A DNA stretch of 64,000 nt from Elysia chlorotica (taxonomy: Eukaryota; Mollusca; Gastropoda; Plakobranchidae): contig RQTK01000152.1 in assembly GCA_003991915.1 (NCBI GenBank), positions 397,823 to 461,822 on the forward strand. The letters are read 5' to 3'. The translations under genes were made by a program, and so were the position numbers. This document shows, piece after piece, positions 23,425 to 34,613 of the stretch (position 1 is its first letter; the number at the start of each line of letters is the position of its first letter). The notes beneath the pieces are model-generated. The model saw only the letters and a program-made list of their open reading frames with translations. It was not told the DNA's origin and did not search any database.

Positions 23425-24015
23425 GAGAAATAATTCAGAAAAAAGGGAGGAAGTCCCAGAGAAATTCATCAATCAAGGGAGGTAGCTCTAGAGAAATTCA
23501 TCAGTAAAGGGAGGTAGTCCTAGAGAAATTCATCAGTAAAGGGAGGTAGTCCTAGAGAAATTCATCAGTAAAGGGAAATAGTCCTAGAGAAATTCATCAG
23601 TAAAGGGAGGTAGTCCTAGAGAAATTCATCAGTAAAGGGAGGTAGTCCTAGAGAAATTCATCAGTAAAGGGAGGTAGTCCTAGAGAAATTCATCAGTAAA
23701 GGGAGGTAGTCTAGAGAAATAGCTCAGTAAAGGGAGGTAGTCCTAGAGAAATTCATCAGTAAAGGGAGGTAGTCCTAGAGAAATTCATCAGTAAAGGGAG
23801 GTAGTCCTAGAGAAATAAATCTGAAAAGGGAGGTAGTCCTTGAGAAATAAATCTGAAAAGGGAAGTAGTCCTAGAGAAATTCATCAGTAAAGGGAAATAG
23901 TCCTAGAGAAATTCATCCGTAAAGGGAAGTAGTCCTAGAGAAATTCATCCGTAAAGGGAGGTAGTCCTAGAGAAATAGCTCAGTAAAGGGAGGTAGTCCT
24001 AGAGAAATAATTGTG
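23425..24015 (+). repeat. 32-bp minisatellite, about 18 copies
   Basis: Unit TAGTCCTAGAGAAATTCATC plus AGTAAAGGGAGG, with variants lacking a few bases. Confidence 0.92.
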
Positions 24016-24175
24016 AAACAGGTGATGTCCAGTGTATTCTTTAAAAGTTATAAATCGGTATGGAAAAATTATCAAGTCGCTCCAATTTTGACAAAGTATG
24101 GGAGTCACGCTTCAAGAGACCCATAAAATACTTAAATGAAAATATATACGCTTGTAATTTCAGGGTACATTCTCG

Positions 24176-24258
24176 CCGTATAGGATCCCCCAGGGGAACC
24201 TAGGAGACGTTAAACCCGGAGAGAGGGAGAGAATTCTCTCCCTCCCTCTATAGAGAAC
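24176..24258 (+). repeat. Dispersed repeat, copy 2 (see 9258-9345)
   Basis: Near-identical to 9258-9345, including GGATCCCCCAGGGGAACCTA. Confidence 0.75.
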
Positions 24259-24387
24259 ACAGGGTACATTGTTAATATGACTTACCTATATTAATTTTAA
24301 TCTTTTAAAACATGGAAATAAATAACTTCCGTGGCTTAGGATTTTATGGCATAATGATCAAATTTTTGGTTTTGTCTTTATTCCCCA

Positions 24388-24545
24388 CATTGTAATGTTT
24401 CTTTCCCTTTTTCCCTTTTACCCTGATGGGCAATGGAAGACGGAGGTGGGGGTAAGGAGCGGGGGAGGCGGGAGTCTCTACGATAGAGTGCGCGCCTTCT
24501 GTACGGAAGATGCTTGGTCCAATCCCTTCTAGGGCCTGGCCTCTG
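24388..24545 (+). repeat. Dispersed element, copy 2 (see 20968-21125)
   Basis: The same ordered blocks, including GATAGAGTGCGCGCCTTCTG and GGTCCAATCCCTT. Confidence 0.75.
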
Positions 24546-25059
24546 TGTGACAGCATGTGCAGTAGCCAGTCATTTGTTTTTTTGGGGGGCTCTTTATGGT
24601 CAGACTTTGGTTGGTGATCATGGACAATGAGAAGTCAACCAACTATAAAATTGTGTTGACTAGTTATCTATGTCAAAGCAAAAACACACACAAAAAAGAC
24701 GCACGAAAAAAAATTGGGTATTAGTCCAGAAACATCCATGTAGTGAGCTATTCACCGGTAACCAAACGTGCAATTTTACATTCTACTTGTTAAGAGCTCT
24801 GCTCGGAAAAAAAAAATAAAAAGCAGCAAAACTTATATACTTGGATCCGAACTAAAGTGTACTAGATCTAAGTCCAAACTACTAGAGCCTATTTTAAATA
24901 TACTTGTGATAGTATGTGTACAAAGAGTCATCCATAAGGAGCATTTCAGGTTGATGAAAGCTTTCTCTCTCTCCCACTTTCTCTCTCTCTCTCTCAATCT
25001 CCCCTCTTACTCTCAATGTCTCCTCATCTCGCGCAATCTCTCGCCCCCTCTCAAACTAT

Positions 25060-25102
<43 letters not shown>

Positions 25103-25734
25103 CTCTCCACACATAGTAAGAGTCTAAGGAAAAAATGTGTTATAATAATAGAAAATTGAAGACCATTTGATATTGCAGTCAAATACAGTAGTTTGTTTCA
25201 AATGATGAGAAAATTAGCACATGTACTAGTGGTACTTTTCATAGAGTCTGCGCAACTCTAAAGATTTCCAAAAAGTGTACAATGCTAAAACATATATGCT
25301 TCAAAAGACACAAAACACACATATATAAAAACAAATGTAGGAAAAGAGAAAAACCAATATCATAAACATGTTCATAAACTTGAAGCTATAATCTTTTCAA
25401 ACCCGTTCTTAACTTGAGGCCCGATCTGTTCTATCCATGATGGCTGTCCAGAGTTTGATTTATCGGGTTGCTGGCGATGATTCCGCCCGGACCTGTATCC
25501 ATGCCAACTGTAGTGCCATTTCCAAGGCCATTGTTTCTATTTCAGCATCATTTCGGCTGAGGCTTTTCTTTGTTGAGCGTCCATTAACTTAATAACTTCT
25601 TTCTTTTCATGACAGTATTTCGTCCATTTTCACTGATATCAGTATTAGCTTGTTGCCAATGGTTGTTTGTTTTTTTTCTTTTGCATTGTGTTCCTTTTAT
25701 TATTATTATTATTATTATTATTTAGCCGCCTTTG
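24546..25734. other. Noncoding DNA between arrays
   Basis: AT-rich with the CT tract and a TTA run at 25697-25722. A short hydrophobic frame near 25608 (MTVFRPFSLISVLACC...) was considered as a leader exon, but it runs into the TTA microsatellite. Confidence 0.3.
24962..25099 (+). repeat. Interrupted (CT)n tract
   Basis: CT-rich pyrimidine run. Confidence 0.9.
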
Positions 25735-25870
25735 CTTTTGTCCGTCCGTCAGTTTGTTGATGTTTGCGTTCAGCCCGTCCGCCAGTTTGTTGATGTTTGC
25801 GTTCACCCCGTGCGTCAGTTTGTTGATGTTTGCGTTCACCCCGTCCGTCAGTTTGTTGATGTTTGCGAGC
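25735..25870 (+). repeat. 33-bp minisatellite, four copies
   Basis: Unit CAGTTTGTTGATGTTTGCGT plus TCACCCCGTCCGT. Confidence 0.92.
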
Positions 25871-26019
25871 GGTGATTTCTCAGACTCTGTGGAGGGAGCG
25901 CAGCGAGCTGAGTTCCGGTAGTGCTGTGAGCTGAAGGCAGGGGGTTGTGGTTCGAATCTCAGCTAGTACCCATGTCCATGCATAGGATGTGTGGGGAATA
26001 ATAGTGGATGTTAAACAAC

Positions 26020-26680
26020 AGTTCCTCTATATGTTCTAAAAGTCCCTGGCAGTTAAGTTGTGTCATATCTTGCTGCAACAGTCTCGGCCATGTTTTGTCA
26101 TGTCCCCACTGTATGTTTTTATCTGTGTAGTTAAGTTGTGTCATATCTTGTTGCTGTAGTCTAGGGCAAGTTTTGTCGTGTCCCAGTTTGCTGAACACAG
26201 TAAGTTGTAGTGTCGGACAGGTTTTGTCATGTCCCAGTTTGCTTAACACAGTAGGTTGTAGTCTCAGGCAGGTTTTGTCATGTCCCAGTTTGCTGAACAC
26301 AGTAGGTTGTAGTCTCAGGCAGGTTTTGTCATGTGCCAGTTTGCTTAACACAGTAAGTTGTAGTCTCAGGCAGGTTTTGTCATGTCCCAGTTTGCTGAAC
26401 ACAGTAAGTTGTAGTCTCGGCCAGGTTTTGTCATGTCCCAGTTTGCTTAACACAGTAAGTTGTAGTCTCGGGCAGGTTTTGTCATGTCCCAGTTTGCTGA
26501 ACACAGTAAGTTGTAGTCTCAGGCAGGTTTTGTCATGTCCCAGTTTGCTGAACACAGTTAGTTGTAGTCTCGGGCAGGTTTTGTCATATACCAGTTTGCT
26601 GAACACAGTTAGTTGTAGTCTCGGCCAGGTTTTGTCATGTTCCAGTTTGCTTAACACAGTAGGTTGTAGCGGAGAGCTGG
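26020..26680 (+). repeat. 51-bp minisatellite, about 10 full copies plus diverged edge units
   Basis: Unit core GGTTTTGTCATGTCCCAGTT, TGCTGAACACAGTAAGTTGT, AGTCTC. At 51 bp (17 codons) it keeps one frame open on each strand: SCPSLLNTVSCSLGQVL on plus and its counterpart on minus. No signal peptide, dibasic site or splice context supports a gene. Confidence 0.9.
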
Positions 26681-27196
26681 TCATGCTCCATCAAACTGAG
26701 ACCTTGTTTATACAGGGACAAACAAAAATTAAGCACACTTAACTGAATGCAGAAGTAAGGACGTAATGTCTGCGCGGTTGCCGAAAAGCCGCGAGTCTTT
26801 GTTGTTTGGAAGAACAATTTTCCGGATATTCAGTATCCAACTGCATGTGAATTTAACTAGAATTTCTACTAATTAGTAATAATGATCTAAAATTTAACAA
26901 ATTCATAGTTAAAATGTCGGAAACAAGAAGTTGCCTGTCTCTTGGCTGCCACACAGAGCAACCGCTGGAAAGAAGTTTGACATGCTCAACAGGCAAAGGT
27001 ACGATCAGAAACTTTCTGGTGTGCGGTGACCATTTTGGAAATCACTACAAAAAATGTGAAGAATGTTCAACTTTTCATTAAAACCCATTTGGTGGTTTTG
27101 TGTTCTTTTGTCTTATTTTACCTGATGGAAAATTTTGTTGTGCACAATGTTATAAATTCTCTGACTGTATCCCCTGCGTAACCTTCCTCCATCCAG
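26681..27196. other. DNA immediately upstream of the EFLamide exon
   Basis: The T-rich tract up to CTTCCTCCATCCAG (27183-27196) is a good acceptor. I searched this stretch for a leader exon and found no convincing signal peptide with a phase-1 donor. Confidence 0.35.
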
Positions 27197-28125
27197 ACCC
27201 GACGGCTGCAGCCACGAGCAGTGCCACGGGTGCCCGAAGCTCGGGACATCTCCACTCCCACTCGGCGCCACAGCACGAGGAGCAGGGCTCGGAGGGGTGG
27301 GGACACCTGTCAGATGGCGATGCACGGCTCAGTGATGGCAAGGCGATCTCCAGGGGTGGACCAGTCAACCAGGTGCGTGTCTCACACGTGCGGGCACAGT
27401 CGCCACAGGGAGAGGGTACATCAGACAAGAGTTCCTCGTCCAACAGATTGGGCTCCAGTATACGTGTCCACAATGAGGGCCAGAGAGTTAAGAGAACAGC
27501 CGGACGACACGTCCTGGTGAAGCGCTTCAACGAGTTCGTGGGCAAACGGGCGCGGGAGGCTTGGAGGCGCGCGGCGCAGGCGGGCCTGCCGTTTGGCGCC
27601 GTCGGTGGCAGCCTGTCCTTCAAAAGTTTCCAAGATGTGGACAACAGTCTGGGCGGGGGGAGTTTGGAGGACCTACAAAATAACAAGCTTGATACGGTCC
27701 AGTCTGGGGGTGAGTGGCGAGACCAGGACGGACTCAGGAAGCTCTCGTCACTGCAGCAACCAGACAGCGACCTGCTGACAGGGGCTGCTAGCGCGGCTGG
27801 CGTCAAGGGAGGGTCCGTGTGGCCGGAAGGTGACGCTGGTTCTGTAGAGTCCGCCGCTTGGCGCGCTGCCCTCATCAAGGTGCGGGAATCCCCTCTGGCG
27901 ATCACAAAGAAATACGCCGAGTTTCTGGGAAAACGGTCGCTGCCGGGCTATTTTGGGACAGGCGATGAATCCCCGATGGATGAACCTGCAGCGCCGGCCA
28001 ACAAGAGATACGCCGAGTTTCTGAGGAAGCGAGCGGCGGCGACGGCGCGGGGGGTTTTGGAGGCGGCAGTAGCGCGGGGTGTACTGGGACAGTGGCTGGA
28101 GAGGATGGCCAAGCAGGACTCCTAG
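27197..28125 (+). CDS. EFLamide-type (protostome TRH-like) neuropeptide precursor, terminal exon
   Basis: About 309 codons from a phase-1 acceptor (TCCATCCAG, ends 27196) to TAG 28123-28125. No ATG begins the frame, so the leader lies upstream. Three related peptides sit between dibasic sites: VLVKR-FNEFV-GKR (about 27525-27551), TKK-YAEFL-GKR (27913-27936) and NKR-YAEFL-RKR (28009-28032). The first two would give FNEFVamide and YAEFLamide; the third lacks the amidation glycine. The x-E-F-L/V-amide signature is that of EFLamide/EFLGamide peptides, described in annelids and arthropods as ligands of TRH-receptor orthologues. Spacer regions are Ser/Gly-rich and GC-richer than flanking DNA. It lies 7.8 kb downstream of the PRFLamide gene on the same strand. 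Family assignment is by motif; a novel family is possible. Confidence 0.75.
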
Positions 28126-28720
28126 AGCACAAGCGTAACTAAGGGATTTGGCCACGTCACGAAATACATGTACGGGTTGTGACATTTTAAATACATAATT
28201 ATGCATAAACCAGTAAAAGTTTCTCCTCCAGGAGCAATAGTTGTTGAAGTCTTTGACGTATTGTATGTTCAAATAGGATGAATTTAAAGGGAAGGTTGTT
28301 GCTTGCTAAGTTACCGGTGGAAAAGTAGAAACAAATATTTTCCTTATAACTAGAAAGAAAAGTATGTTAAAGGGAGATATTTTTTTATTTTAGAATTTCG
28401 AAAAATTACTTAATCTGTATTCATGAACAGTAATAGGTGGCCCAACGATACCATTGTTTTGTTCTCTGTTATTTCGATGTCTTATGATAAAATTAAAATG
28501 TGATAATGTTAAGTTAATAGAAATAGAAATAGATAGATAGAAAGTCTAGTAAAGGACCAATGGGACGGCATGGCAAACAGACAAATAGACAGACTTATAT
28601 CCAGTAAGAACAGTTTTACCAGTTATTTGAGTTTTAGTTAGAAGCTGTTGATAAGACACACCAAACCAGCGGGCATTCGTCTCAGGGTGGGAGGCTAGGG
28701 CAAGGGCAGTAACTCTGTTA
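28126..28720. other. Probable 3' UTR and noncoding DNA
   Basis: No open frame. A possible polyadenylation signal (AATAAA) lies near 28734, at the edge of the following duplication. Confidence 0.3.
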
Positions 28721-28940
28721 GGCTGATCAGCATAATAAAATTTAATGTAACATTAATTCCCTTGATCAGTCGGTGAATCGAGATGTCAAGAAGAAAATTA
28801 TCAAAAAAGTGTATACCAGTATAAAATCCCCCTTAGAAACTTATTAAAGATAAAACTAGGAGAAAAGGTTACCGAGAAGGAAATAATATTAAACTTTCGA
28901 CGGTTATACAGACATTCACCGCAGACATTAACACAAAAGT

Positions 28941-28981
<41 letters not shown>

Positions 28982-28990
28982 AATAATAAT
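28721..28990 (+). repeat. Tandem duplication of about 270 bp, copy 1
   Basis: CTGATCAGCATAATAAAATT to ACACAAAAGTATCATCATCA, ending in ATC and ATA microsatellites. Copy 2 at 29008-29280 differs by only a few bases. Confidence 0.95.
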
Positions 28991-29007
28991 AATAATAATA
29001 ATAATAA

Positions 29008-29264
29008 CTGATCAGCATAATAAAATTTAATGTAACATTAATTCCCTTGATCAGTCGGTGAATCGAGATGTCAAGAAGAAAATTATCAAAAAAGTGTTTA
29101 CCAGTATAAAATCCCCCTTAGAAACTTATTAAAGATAAAACTAGGAGAAAAGGTCACCGAGAAGGAAATAATATTAAACTTTCGACGGTTATACAGACAT
29201 TCACCGCAGACATTAACACAAAAGTATCATCATCATCATCATCATAATCATCATCATCATCATC

Positions 29265-29280
<16 letters not shown>
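29008..29280 (+). repeat. Tandem duplication of about 270 bp, copy 2
   Basis: Near-identical to 28721-28990 apart from a few substitutions and microsatellite length. A longer ATA run follows at 29265-29325. Confidence 0.95.
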
Positions 29281-29309
<29 letters not shown>

Positions 29310-29325
29310 TTATAATAATATTTTT

Positions 29326-30752
29326 TATTTATGTAGCGCTTGTCCTCAACAAAGCCATACAGAGATTTTACAAAGACTGGTTAACTGCAAAATCATAAAA
29401 TCTACATGATATAATAAATAGCCTTGTTAACTTAATAGATTTTTAAAAAATGACAAACAGTATTTTTCAAAGATTATAGTATTACGATCATATAAACAGG
29501 AACATTGTCTGAAAAAGATATGTATTTATTTTAGATTTAAAGCACTCTATAGAAGCTACATTTTTAACATTAGTATTTTATTCCACAGTTGAGGCCCTTT
29601 CTCCAAAAATCTCAAGGTTAAATCTAGGTTTAACAAGAAGGTCTTTGATAGATGAGAGCAATTCTCTAGCCGGGGTGTGGGGTCTTACAAAGTCTGTGAT
29701 ATTTTTTGTTGTAAAATGGGGTAGATTCTTGCACTGGATACTTGCAACCAGTGAAGATTTTCTATAATTATATATCAGGGCCCTTGACGATTATAATCTT
29801 ATATAGACATTCACCCCCACCATGACGACAGTATTAGGGTGTTCGCGACAGTAAGTATAGGCAATCCATATTCAACAAGGAGACAATAATAGTGTTTGTA
29901 ATGGTTTTTACAAGTCCTAACTGAACCAAGAAGAAAATATAAGTTTATAGGTGACTTTACTGTGGTTACACTTTAACTTAGCCAATGACACAATAATTTG
30001 GGGATGTCAATAAGTGTATTGTTAGAGGCAATCCAACAAGGAGATTAACAGCGGGGGGTTTATGATGGTTGCGTAGAGAATCTTTCCTAACTTTTATCAT
30101 GGAGAAAAATTAATATCAGGGTTTTTGTAACAATTGTATGTACATTTCAACTTATCCAAGAAGAGAATACCAGCGTATAAGCTGGTATAAGCAGACCAGT
30201 TTATGCCAAGAAATACAATGTGTAAGCAGTGTGTTGATGATGGTTGTCTAGAAGCTCTAGTCTAAGCCAGGAAAATAGTATTTTGCTGTGTTGGTGGCTG
30301 AAAGCAAAATGCACATGAGATTCTGTATGGGATAGTCACAGTATACATGTAAATTAAACGATCAAGATGAAAGTCTCGGGGTGCCAGAGATACATTCTAA
30401 TAAAGTAAAAGAAACACATAGCCCAGCAGTTTGCTGCTGTTTTCTTAGAGAATTGGCACAATACGCTCCACAAAATGTTTTGTTCTTTTGGTTGCTCTCT
30501 TCTCTTTTTACATTATCAAGTAAAATGTCTTGATTGTCTGAAATTTCCACTTAAGCATAGATGTTAGATTTTTAGTCGTTCGGCAATTAAAAGAGCCATT
30601 GCAAGACAATATTTCAGAAAGTTACGACCATATTTATACATGTATTAGTAAAACAAGTGAATGATCTCAGAAATAAAGAAAGTGCTGCCTCTCCCACACC
30701 AGGCTATTGTCTCTTGTGGCTTTTTTGTGCCTAAAATGATAAGGCAGCGAAC
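29326..30752. other. AT-rich noncoding DNA
   Basis: No gene seen. TTTATTTATGTAGCGCTTGT at 29323 resembles a widespread animal repeat end. Confidence 0.35.
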
Positions 30753-30977
30753 GCAGTGAGTACAAACATCACCACGTCTTCAACATGGATTCGTGAATTC
30801 GTCTTTCAGTGTGAGCGTTAATTGGAAAACCTATTTAAATCTTCTAGTATTGTACTGAAACTCACTTACGACAACACAACTTCACTTCACTGCAAAGCGC
30901 GTCCTCTGTGGCTTTTTGACGAACATTCACAAAACACAAATTAGTGTTGAAGACGTGTTGGTGTTTGTACCCACTGC
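30753..30977. repeat. Imperfect inverted repeat, 32-bp arms
   Basis: Arms 30753-30784 (GTACAAACATCACCACGTC within) and 30946-30977 differ at 3 of 32 positions, with a 161-bp centre. Size and shape fit a MITE, but no target-site duplication is evident. Confidence 0.7.
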
Positions 30978-31650
30978 ATTGCAGACCTAACTCGATGAAT
31001 TTTTTTGTTTTTTATCTGTAAATTCTGGGCACATCCTTCACTTGATCATGCCATTGCTTGTTATTGTTCTACTGGTTTTGTTAAAACTTAAACTAAACAA
31101 TGAGCACATAATGCAAAGTCCGATGTGGGGTCGGGATAAGAAAGGTTTGGATTTATATTGAATGGTCCTTGTTTAAAAGTAAAGCTACTTTAGTACATGT
31201 ATATATACTTTTTATCGTTCAAGTTAAACACAATCACGACCTCATTGCATTTTCAATCGACCACAAGCTCTACTGTGATGGGTCATAGACAGATACCCTC
31301 TGGAGTTCACCGTTATTCATTTAGACCCCACATCTCAAACTTCACATAGACTCGAGTTCCCGACACATATACATGATCTTCAGAACCCTTCTGGAGAGTT
31401 TCACCCGTGAATATTAATTGTAAATTATAACTATATAAGACATAATGTGCAGACTCTCCATTTCTTTGAATACAGAAACAATTAAAACAAAAACTTCACT
31501 TGTTGACAGTACTATAAAGTGTCCTGTTATTTATTTTTTTAAACAATAAAAGCAAAGTGAATGACCATAAATCAGAGTGAGATATTCAAACATACATCTT
31601 CAGCTGTGTTAAAGCACACAAAAACAAAAACCACTGATACTATTTCTCTC

Positions 31651-32073
31651 ACAATAAGAGAAAATTAAAATGCAACTGCAACAATTTCACCAAGTTGAAA
31701 TATGGAGAAACATTTTAGAGATTAAATATGGACAGTATTTTAAAGAGTATTTGCTGTGTGGTTTGGGAAATGTATAAATTCTCAGCAGCTTTTTTTTACT
31801 TGTGACCACTTGACTCTACAGTCCAATAGCTATTTCAAGGTTTTCATGCAATCTTGTTCTGTTTTTCAGATCAGCCCAATTCTTTTCTTTGTACAAGAAT
31901 AGAAATTTGCGTCTGGTTTTTTTTTTTTTTGGATGAGCTAAGATAAATACATTTTTTTAATTTTTCAGATACATATAACAAAATATCAAAGGGAACTAAC
32001 AGCTCTAAAATGTGTCTCCATATCTCAACTTGGTGAAATTGTTGCAGTTGCATTTTAATTTTCTCTTATTTGT
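31651..32073. repeat. Inverted repeat, about 70-bp arms
   Basis: 31651-31720 and 32003-32073 are reverse complements with a few mismatches (AATGCAACTGCAACAATTTC against its complement). The centre is AT-rich, about 280 bp. A MITE or hairpin-type element is likely. Confidence 0.85.
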
Positions 32074-32585
32074 GGGAGAACTAGCATTAGATTTAGAACT
32101 TCGGCTACTTCTCGGTGATGATACATTGTATAAAGAAAGAAAGAAATACCCATTACAAACATTAGAGAAAAATTTTTTTAAATAAAAAAATTTCATCACA
32201 CATGCAATGCATTGTTTTAAAAAACTTGTGAATAAGTCAATGGTTAGAAATAATATGAAAAAGATAGAAACCATTTATTGCACAAACATTACAAAAAGTT
32301 AGAAAAATTGTATATTTATATATATATATATTTATTTTTTTTCATTTAATGAAACATTGAGACCACTTTAACTCACGCCTTTAAGTTTTTGGCATTTTAT
32401 TAAAAAAAAAAAAACAGCATTTACTACAAATATTAAAAAAATGCATTCATGTCGAATTGTAAAGAATTTTGATTGCAGCACATCAGTAACATACATGTAA
32501 AAACAAATAATTGCCAAAAATTAAACTAACTTTGTGACCAACTTTATACAAAATCAAATTACAAATCCAGAGAAAAGTTCAGATT

Positions 32586-33561
32586 TTAAAGTGACAAATG
32601 GAATTTTAGGACATTTCAAAAGCTCATAGTTTTAGCATCTCACAGAAACAAGGGCTGGGCATTAACACAGCCAGACCACAACATGCAAATGCCAGTTTCT
32701 TTCTAGGTCACTGCCATTGTGTAAGGGGAGGTCGAGATACATCTGTAGTAAAAATGTCTCGTTACTAGTCGATCTGACAGGACTGGGAAAGAAGACTTTT
32801 TGATCACCTGGTGGGTGAGGGTAAAGCTTTCTCCCAGCTCGATGTCTACAAAGTCCCCAGTGGGATCCTCGACAGTCACGAGTTGCATTACTTGTCACAT
32901 TATCGTCACATGCATCACTGAGACAGTAGGGATATCACCTCAACCATAACATGTATACTCCTCACATACCAGCTGTTTGATTTATTTGAAGCTCTCATAG
33001 AGACATGCTGAAAAATGAAGGAGAGCTGGCAAAGCTGAAAGCAGACAGCTTGAAGGACATGGGAGAACAAGGTTTGGGAGAGACATCTTTATATCAAAAT
33101 TCTATATAAGCAACAAAGTAAAGAGCTAGAAGGTTTGTTAAAACTAATCTAATTGGGATAAACAATATAAACAGGATGTATTCACAGATAGAACAACCAA
33201 AGAAAAATTATAAAGGTTTAAATTAAAACAATTTTTTTTTCAAAGGCATCATTATTGTTATGAGAACTAACTTGAGAAGAATGGAATGTTTTTCTGGCTA
33301 AGCATGATTTATTGAAAGTTACCCAGACATTGGATTAATCTGACCACCAAATGCACATAGCACTGATTGAGAATTTCTCAAAAACAACAAAAATCCCTTA
33401 GTTAGTGACTGCCGTGATCTTGAAGCACCAGATCCAATCGCACGGCATCTTGTTGATCGGGATGACCGGCACGTGGATGTCCAGCCCCTGCGGTGTCTGC
33501 GTCTGGAAGTCGAGGTTCCCCTCAAACCCGAGCAGGCTGACCACTGTGGCCGGCGAGGCCT
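32586..33561. repeat. Segmental duplication, copy A
   Basis: Homologous to 33704-34613 in the same orientation (TTAAAGTGACAAATGGAATT start; GGCCGGCGAGGCC end). It carries the end of a fucosidase gene on the minus strand. Confidence 0.92.
32703..32888 (-). CDS. Unidentified open frame downstream of the fucosidase exon, copy A
   Basis: On the minus strand the frame starts MQLVTVEDPTGDFVDIELGE and continues SFTLTHQVIKKSSFPVLSDR for 61 residues to a TAG. The composition is protein-like. In copy B (about 33830-34010) one extra C in the GACCCCACCTGGGG stretch breaks the frame. It could be an exon of a neighbouring gene or part of a long 3' UTR. I do not recognise it. Confidence 0.25.
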   Translation of the reverse strand: MQLVTVEDPTGDFVDIELGESFTLTHQVIKKSSFPVLSDRLVTRHFYYRCISTSPYTMAVT

Positions 33562-33604
33562 GGGGCGCGGCCAGGGACAGGACACCAGACTCGGGCCACG
33601 CAAA
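33398..33604 (-). pseudogene. Alpha-L-fucosidase C-terminal exon fragment, copy A
   Basis: The minus-strand frame reads FAWPESGVLSLAAPQ, then VVSLLGFEGNLDF and INKMPCDWIWCFKITAVTN, stop at 33398-33400 (68 residues). Family GH29 fucosidases end in the same pattern: a WP-x-x-G motif, a LLG strand, a G-L-x-I/V-x-L/V-P strand and MPC-x-W...L/I-T. The catalytic barrel is missing: directly upstream of F the sequence switches to U6-like repeat units (33607-33703). The open frame is undamaged, but no acceptor or upstream exon is present, so this is a partial, probably nonfunctional copy. Confidence 0.75.
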
Positions 33605-33606
33605 GC

Positions 33607-33703
33607 TTCCAATTTAGTATACGCTCGGGGCTGAGCCGTGCTAATCTTCTCTGTATAACCATGGTTCCAATTTAGTATACGCTCGGGGCTGAGCCGTGCT
33701 AAT
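33607..33703 (-). repeat. Two U6-derived repeat units at the duplication junction
   Basis: CCAATTTAGTATACGCTCGG, GCTGAGCCGTGCTAATCTTC and TCTGTATAACCATGG form one complete and one partial unit of the array found at 38.95-40.94 kb. They fill exactly the gap between copy A and copy B. Confidence 0.9.
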
Positions 33704-34613
33704 TAAAGTGACAAATGGAATTCTTGGACAGTTCAACAGCTCATAGTTTTAGCATCTCACAGAAACAAGGGCTGGGCATTAATACAGTCAGACCACAACA
33801 TGCAAATGTCAGTTTCTTTCTAGGTCACTGCCACTGTGTAAGTAGAGTTCGAGATACACCTGTAGTCAAAATGTCTCGTTACTAGGCAATCTGGCAGGAC
33901 TGGGAAAGACGACTTTTTGATCACCTGGTGGGTGAGGGTAAAGATTTCTCCCAGGTCGATGTCTCCAAAGTCCCCAGGTGGGGTCCTCGACAGTCACGAG
34001 TTGCGTTACTTGTCACATTATCGTCACATGCATCACTGAGACAGTGGGGATATAATCTCAACCATAAGATGTACATTCCTCACATACCAGCTGTTTGATT
34101 TATTTGAAGCTCTGTTGGAGACATGCTGAAAAATAAAGGAGAGCTGACAAAGCAACATTTTATATAATCAACAAAGTAAAGAGCTAGAAGGTTTGTTAAA
34201 ACTAATATAAATTGGATAAACAATATCAACAGGATGTATTCACAGATAGAACAACCAAAGAAAAATTATAAAGGTTTAAATTAAAACAATTTTTTTAAAG
34301 GCATCATTATTGTTATGAGAACTAACTTGAGAAGAATGGAATGTTTTTCTGGCTAGGCATATTTTATTGAAAGTTACCCAGACATTGAATTAATCTGACC
34401 ACCAAATGCACAATGCACTGATTGAGAATTTCTTCAACAACAAAAATCCCTTAGTTAGTGACTGCCGTGATCTTGAAGCACCAGATCCAATCGCACGGCA
34501 TCTTGTTGATCGGGATGACCGGCACGTGGATGTCCAGCCCCTGCGGTGTCTGCGTCTGGTAGTCGAGGTTCCCCTCAAACCCGAGCAGGCTGACCACTGT
34601 GGCCGGCGAGGCC
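33704..34613. repeat. Segmental duplication, copy B
   Basis: Second copy, about 65 bp shorter through small deletions, with scattered substitutions. Homology stops at GCCT 34613. Confidence 0.92.
34451..34613 (-). pseudogene. Alpha-L-fucosidase C-terminal exon fragment, copy B
   Basis: The same C-terminus as copy A from ASPATVVSLLGFEGNLDY to the stop at 34451-34453. One visible replacement (F to Y in NLDY). The 5' end is cut at 34613, earlier than in copy A, with unrelated sequence beyond. No other fucosidase exon is visible up to 38 kb, so the parent gene is elsewhere. Confidence 0.75.

Noticed and set aside
26173-26742. 189- and 241-residue repeat proteins on both strands
   Set aside because: A 51-bp repeat is a multiple of 3 and so stays open by chance. 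No signal peptide, splice sites or consistent start.
27113-28272. Minus-strand and alternative-frame open frames over the EFLamide exon
   Set aside because: GC-rich shadow frames; the plus frame with dibasic-bounded peptides is the credible one.
32005-32274. Minus-strand frame at the inverted repeat
   Set aside because: AT-rich, hydrophobic by composition and partly inside a foldback arm.
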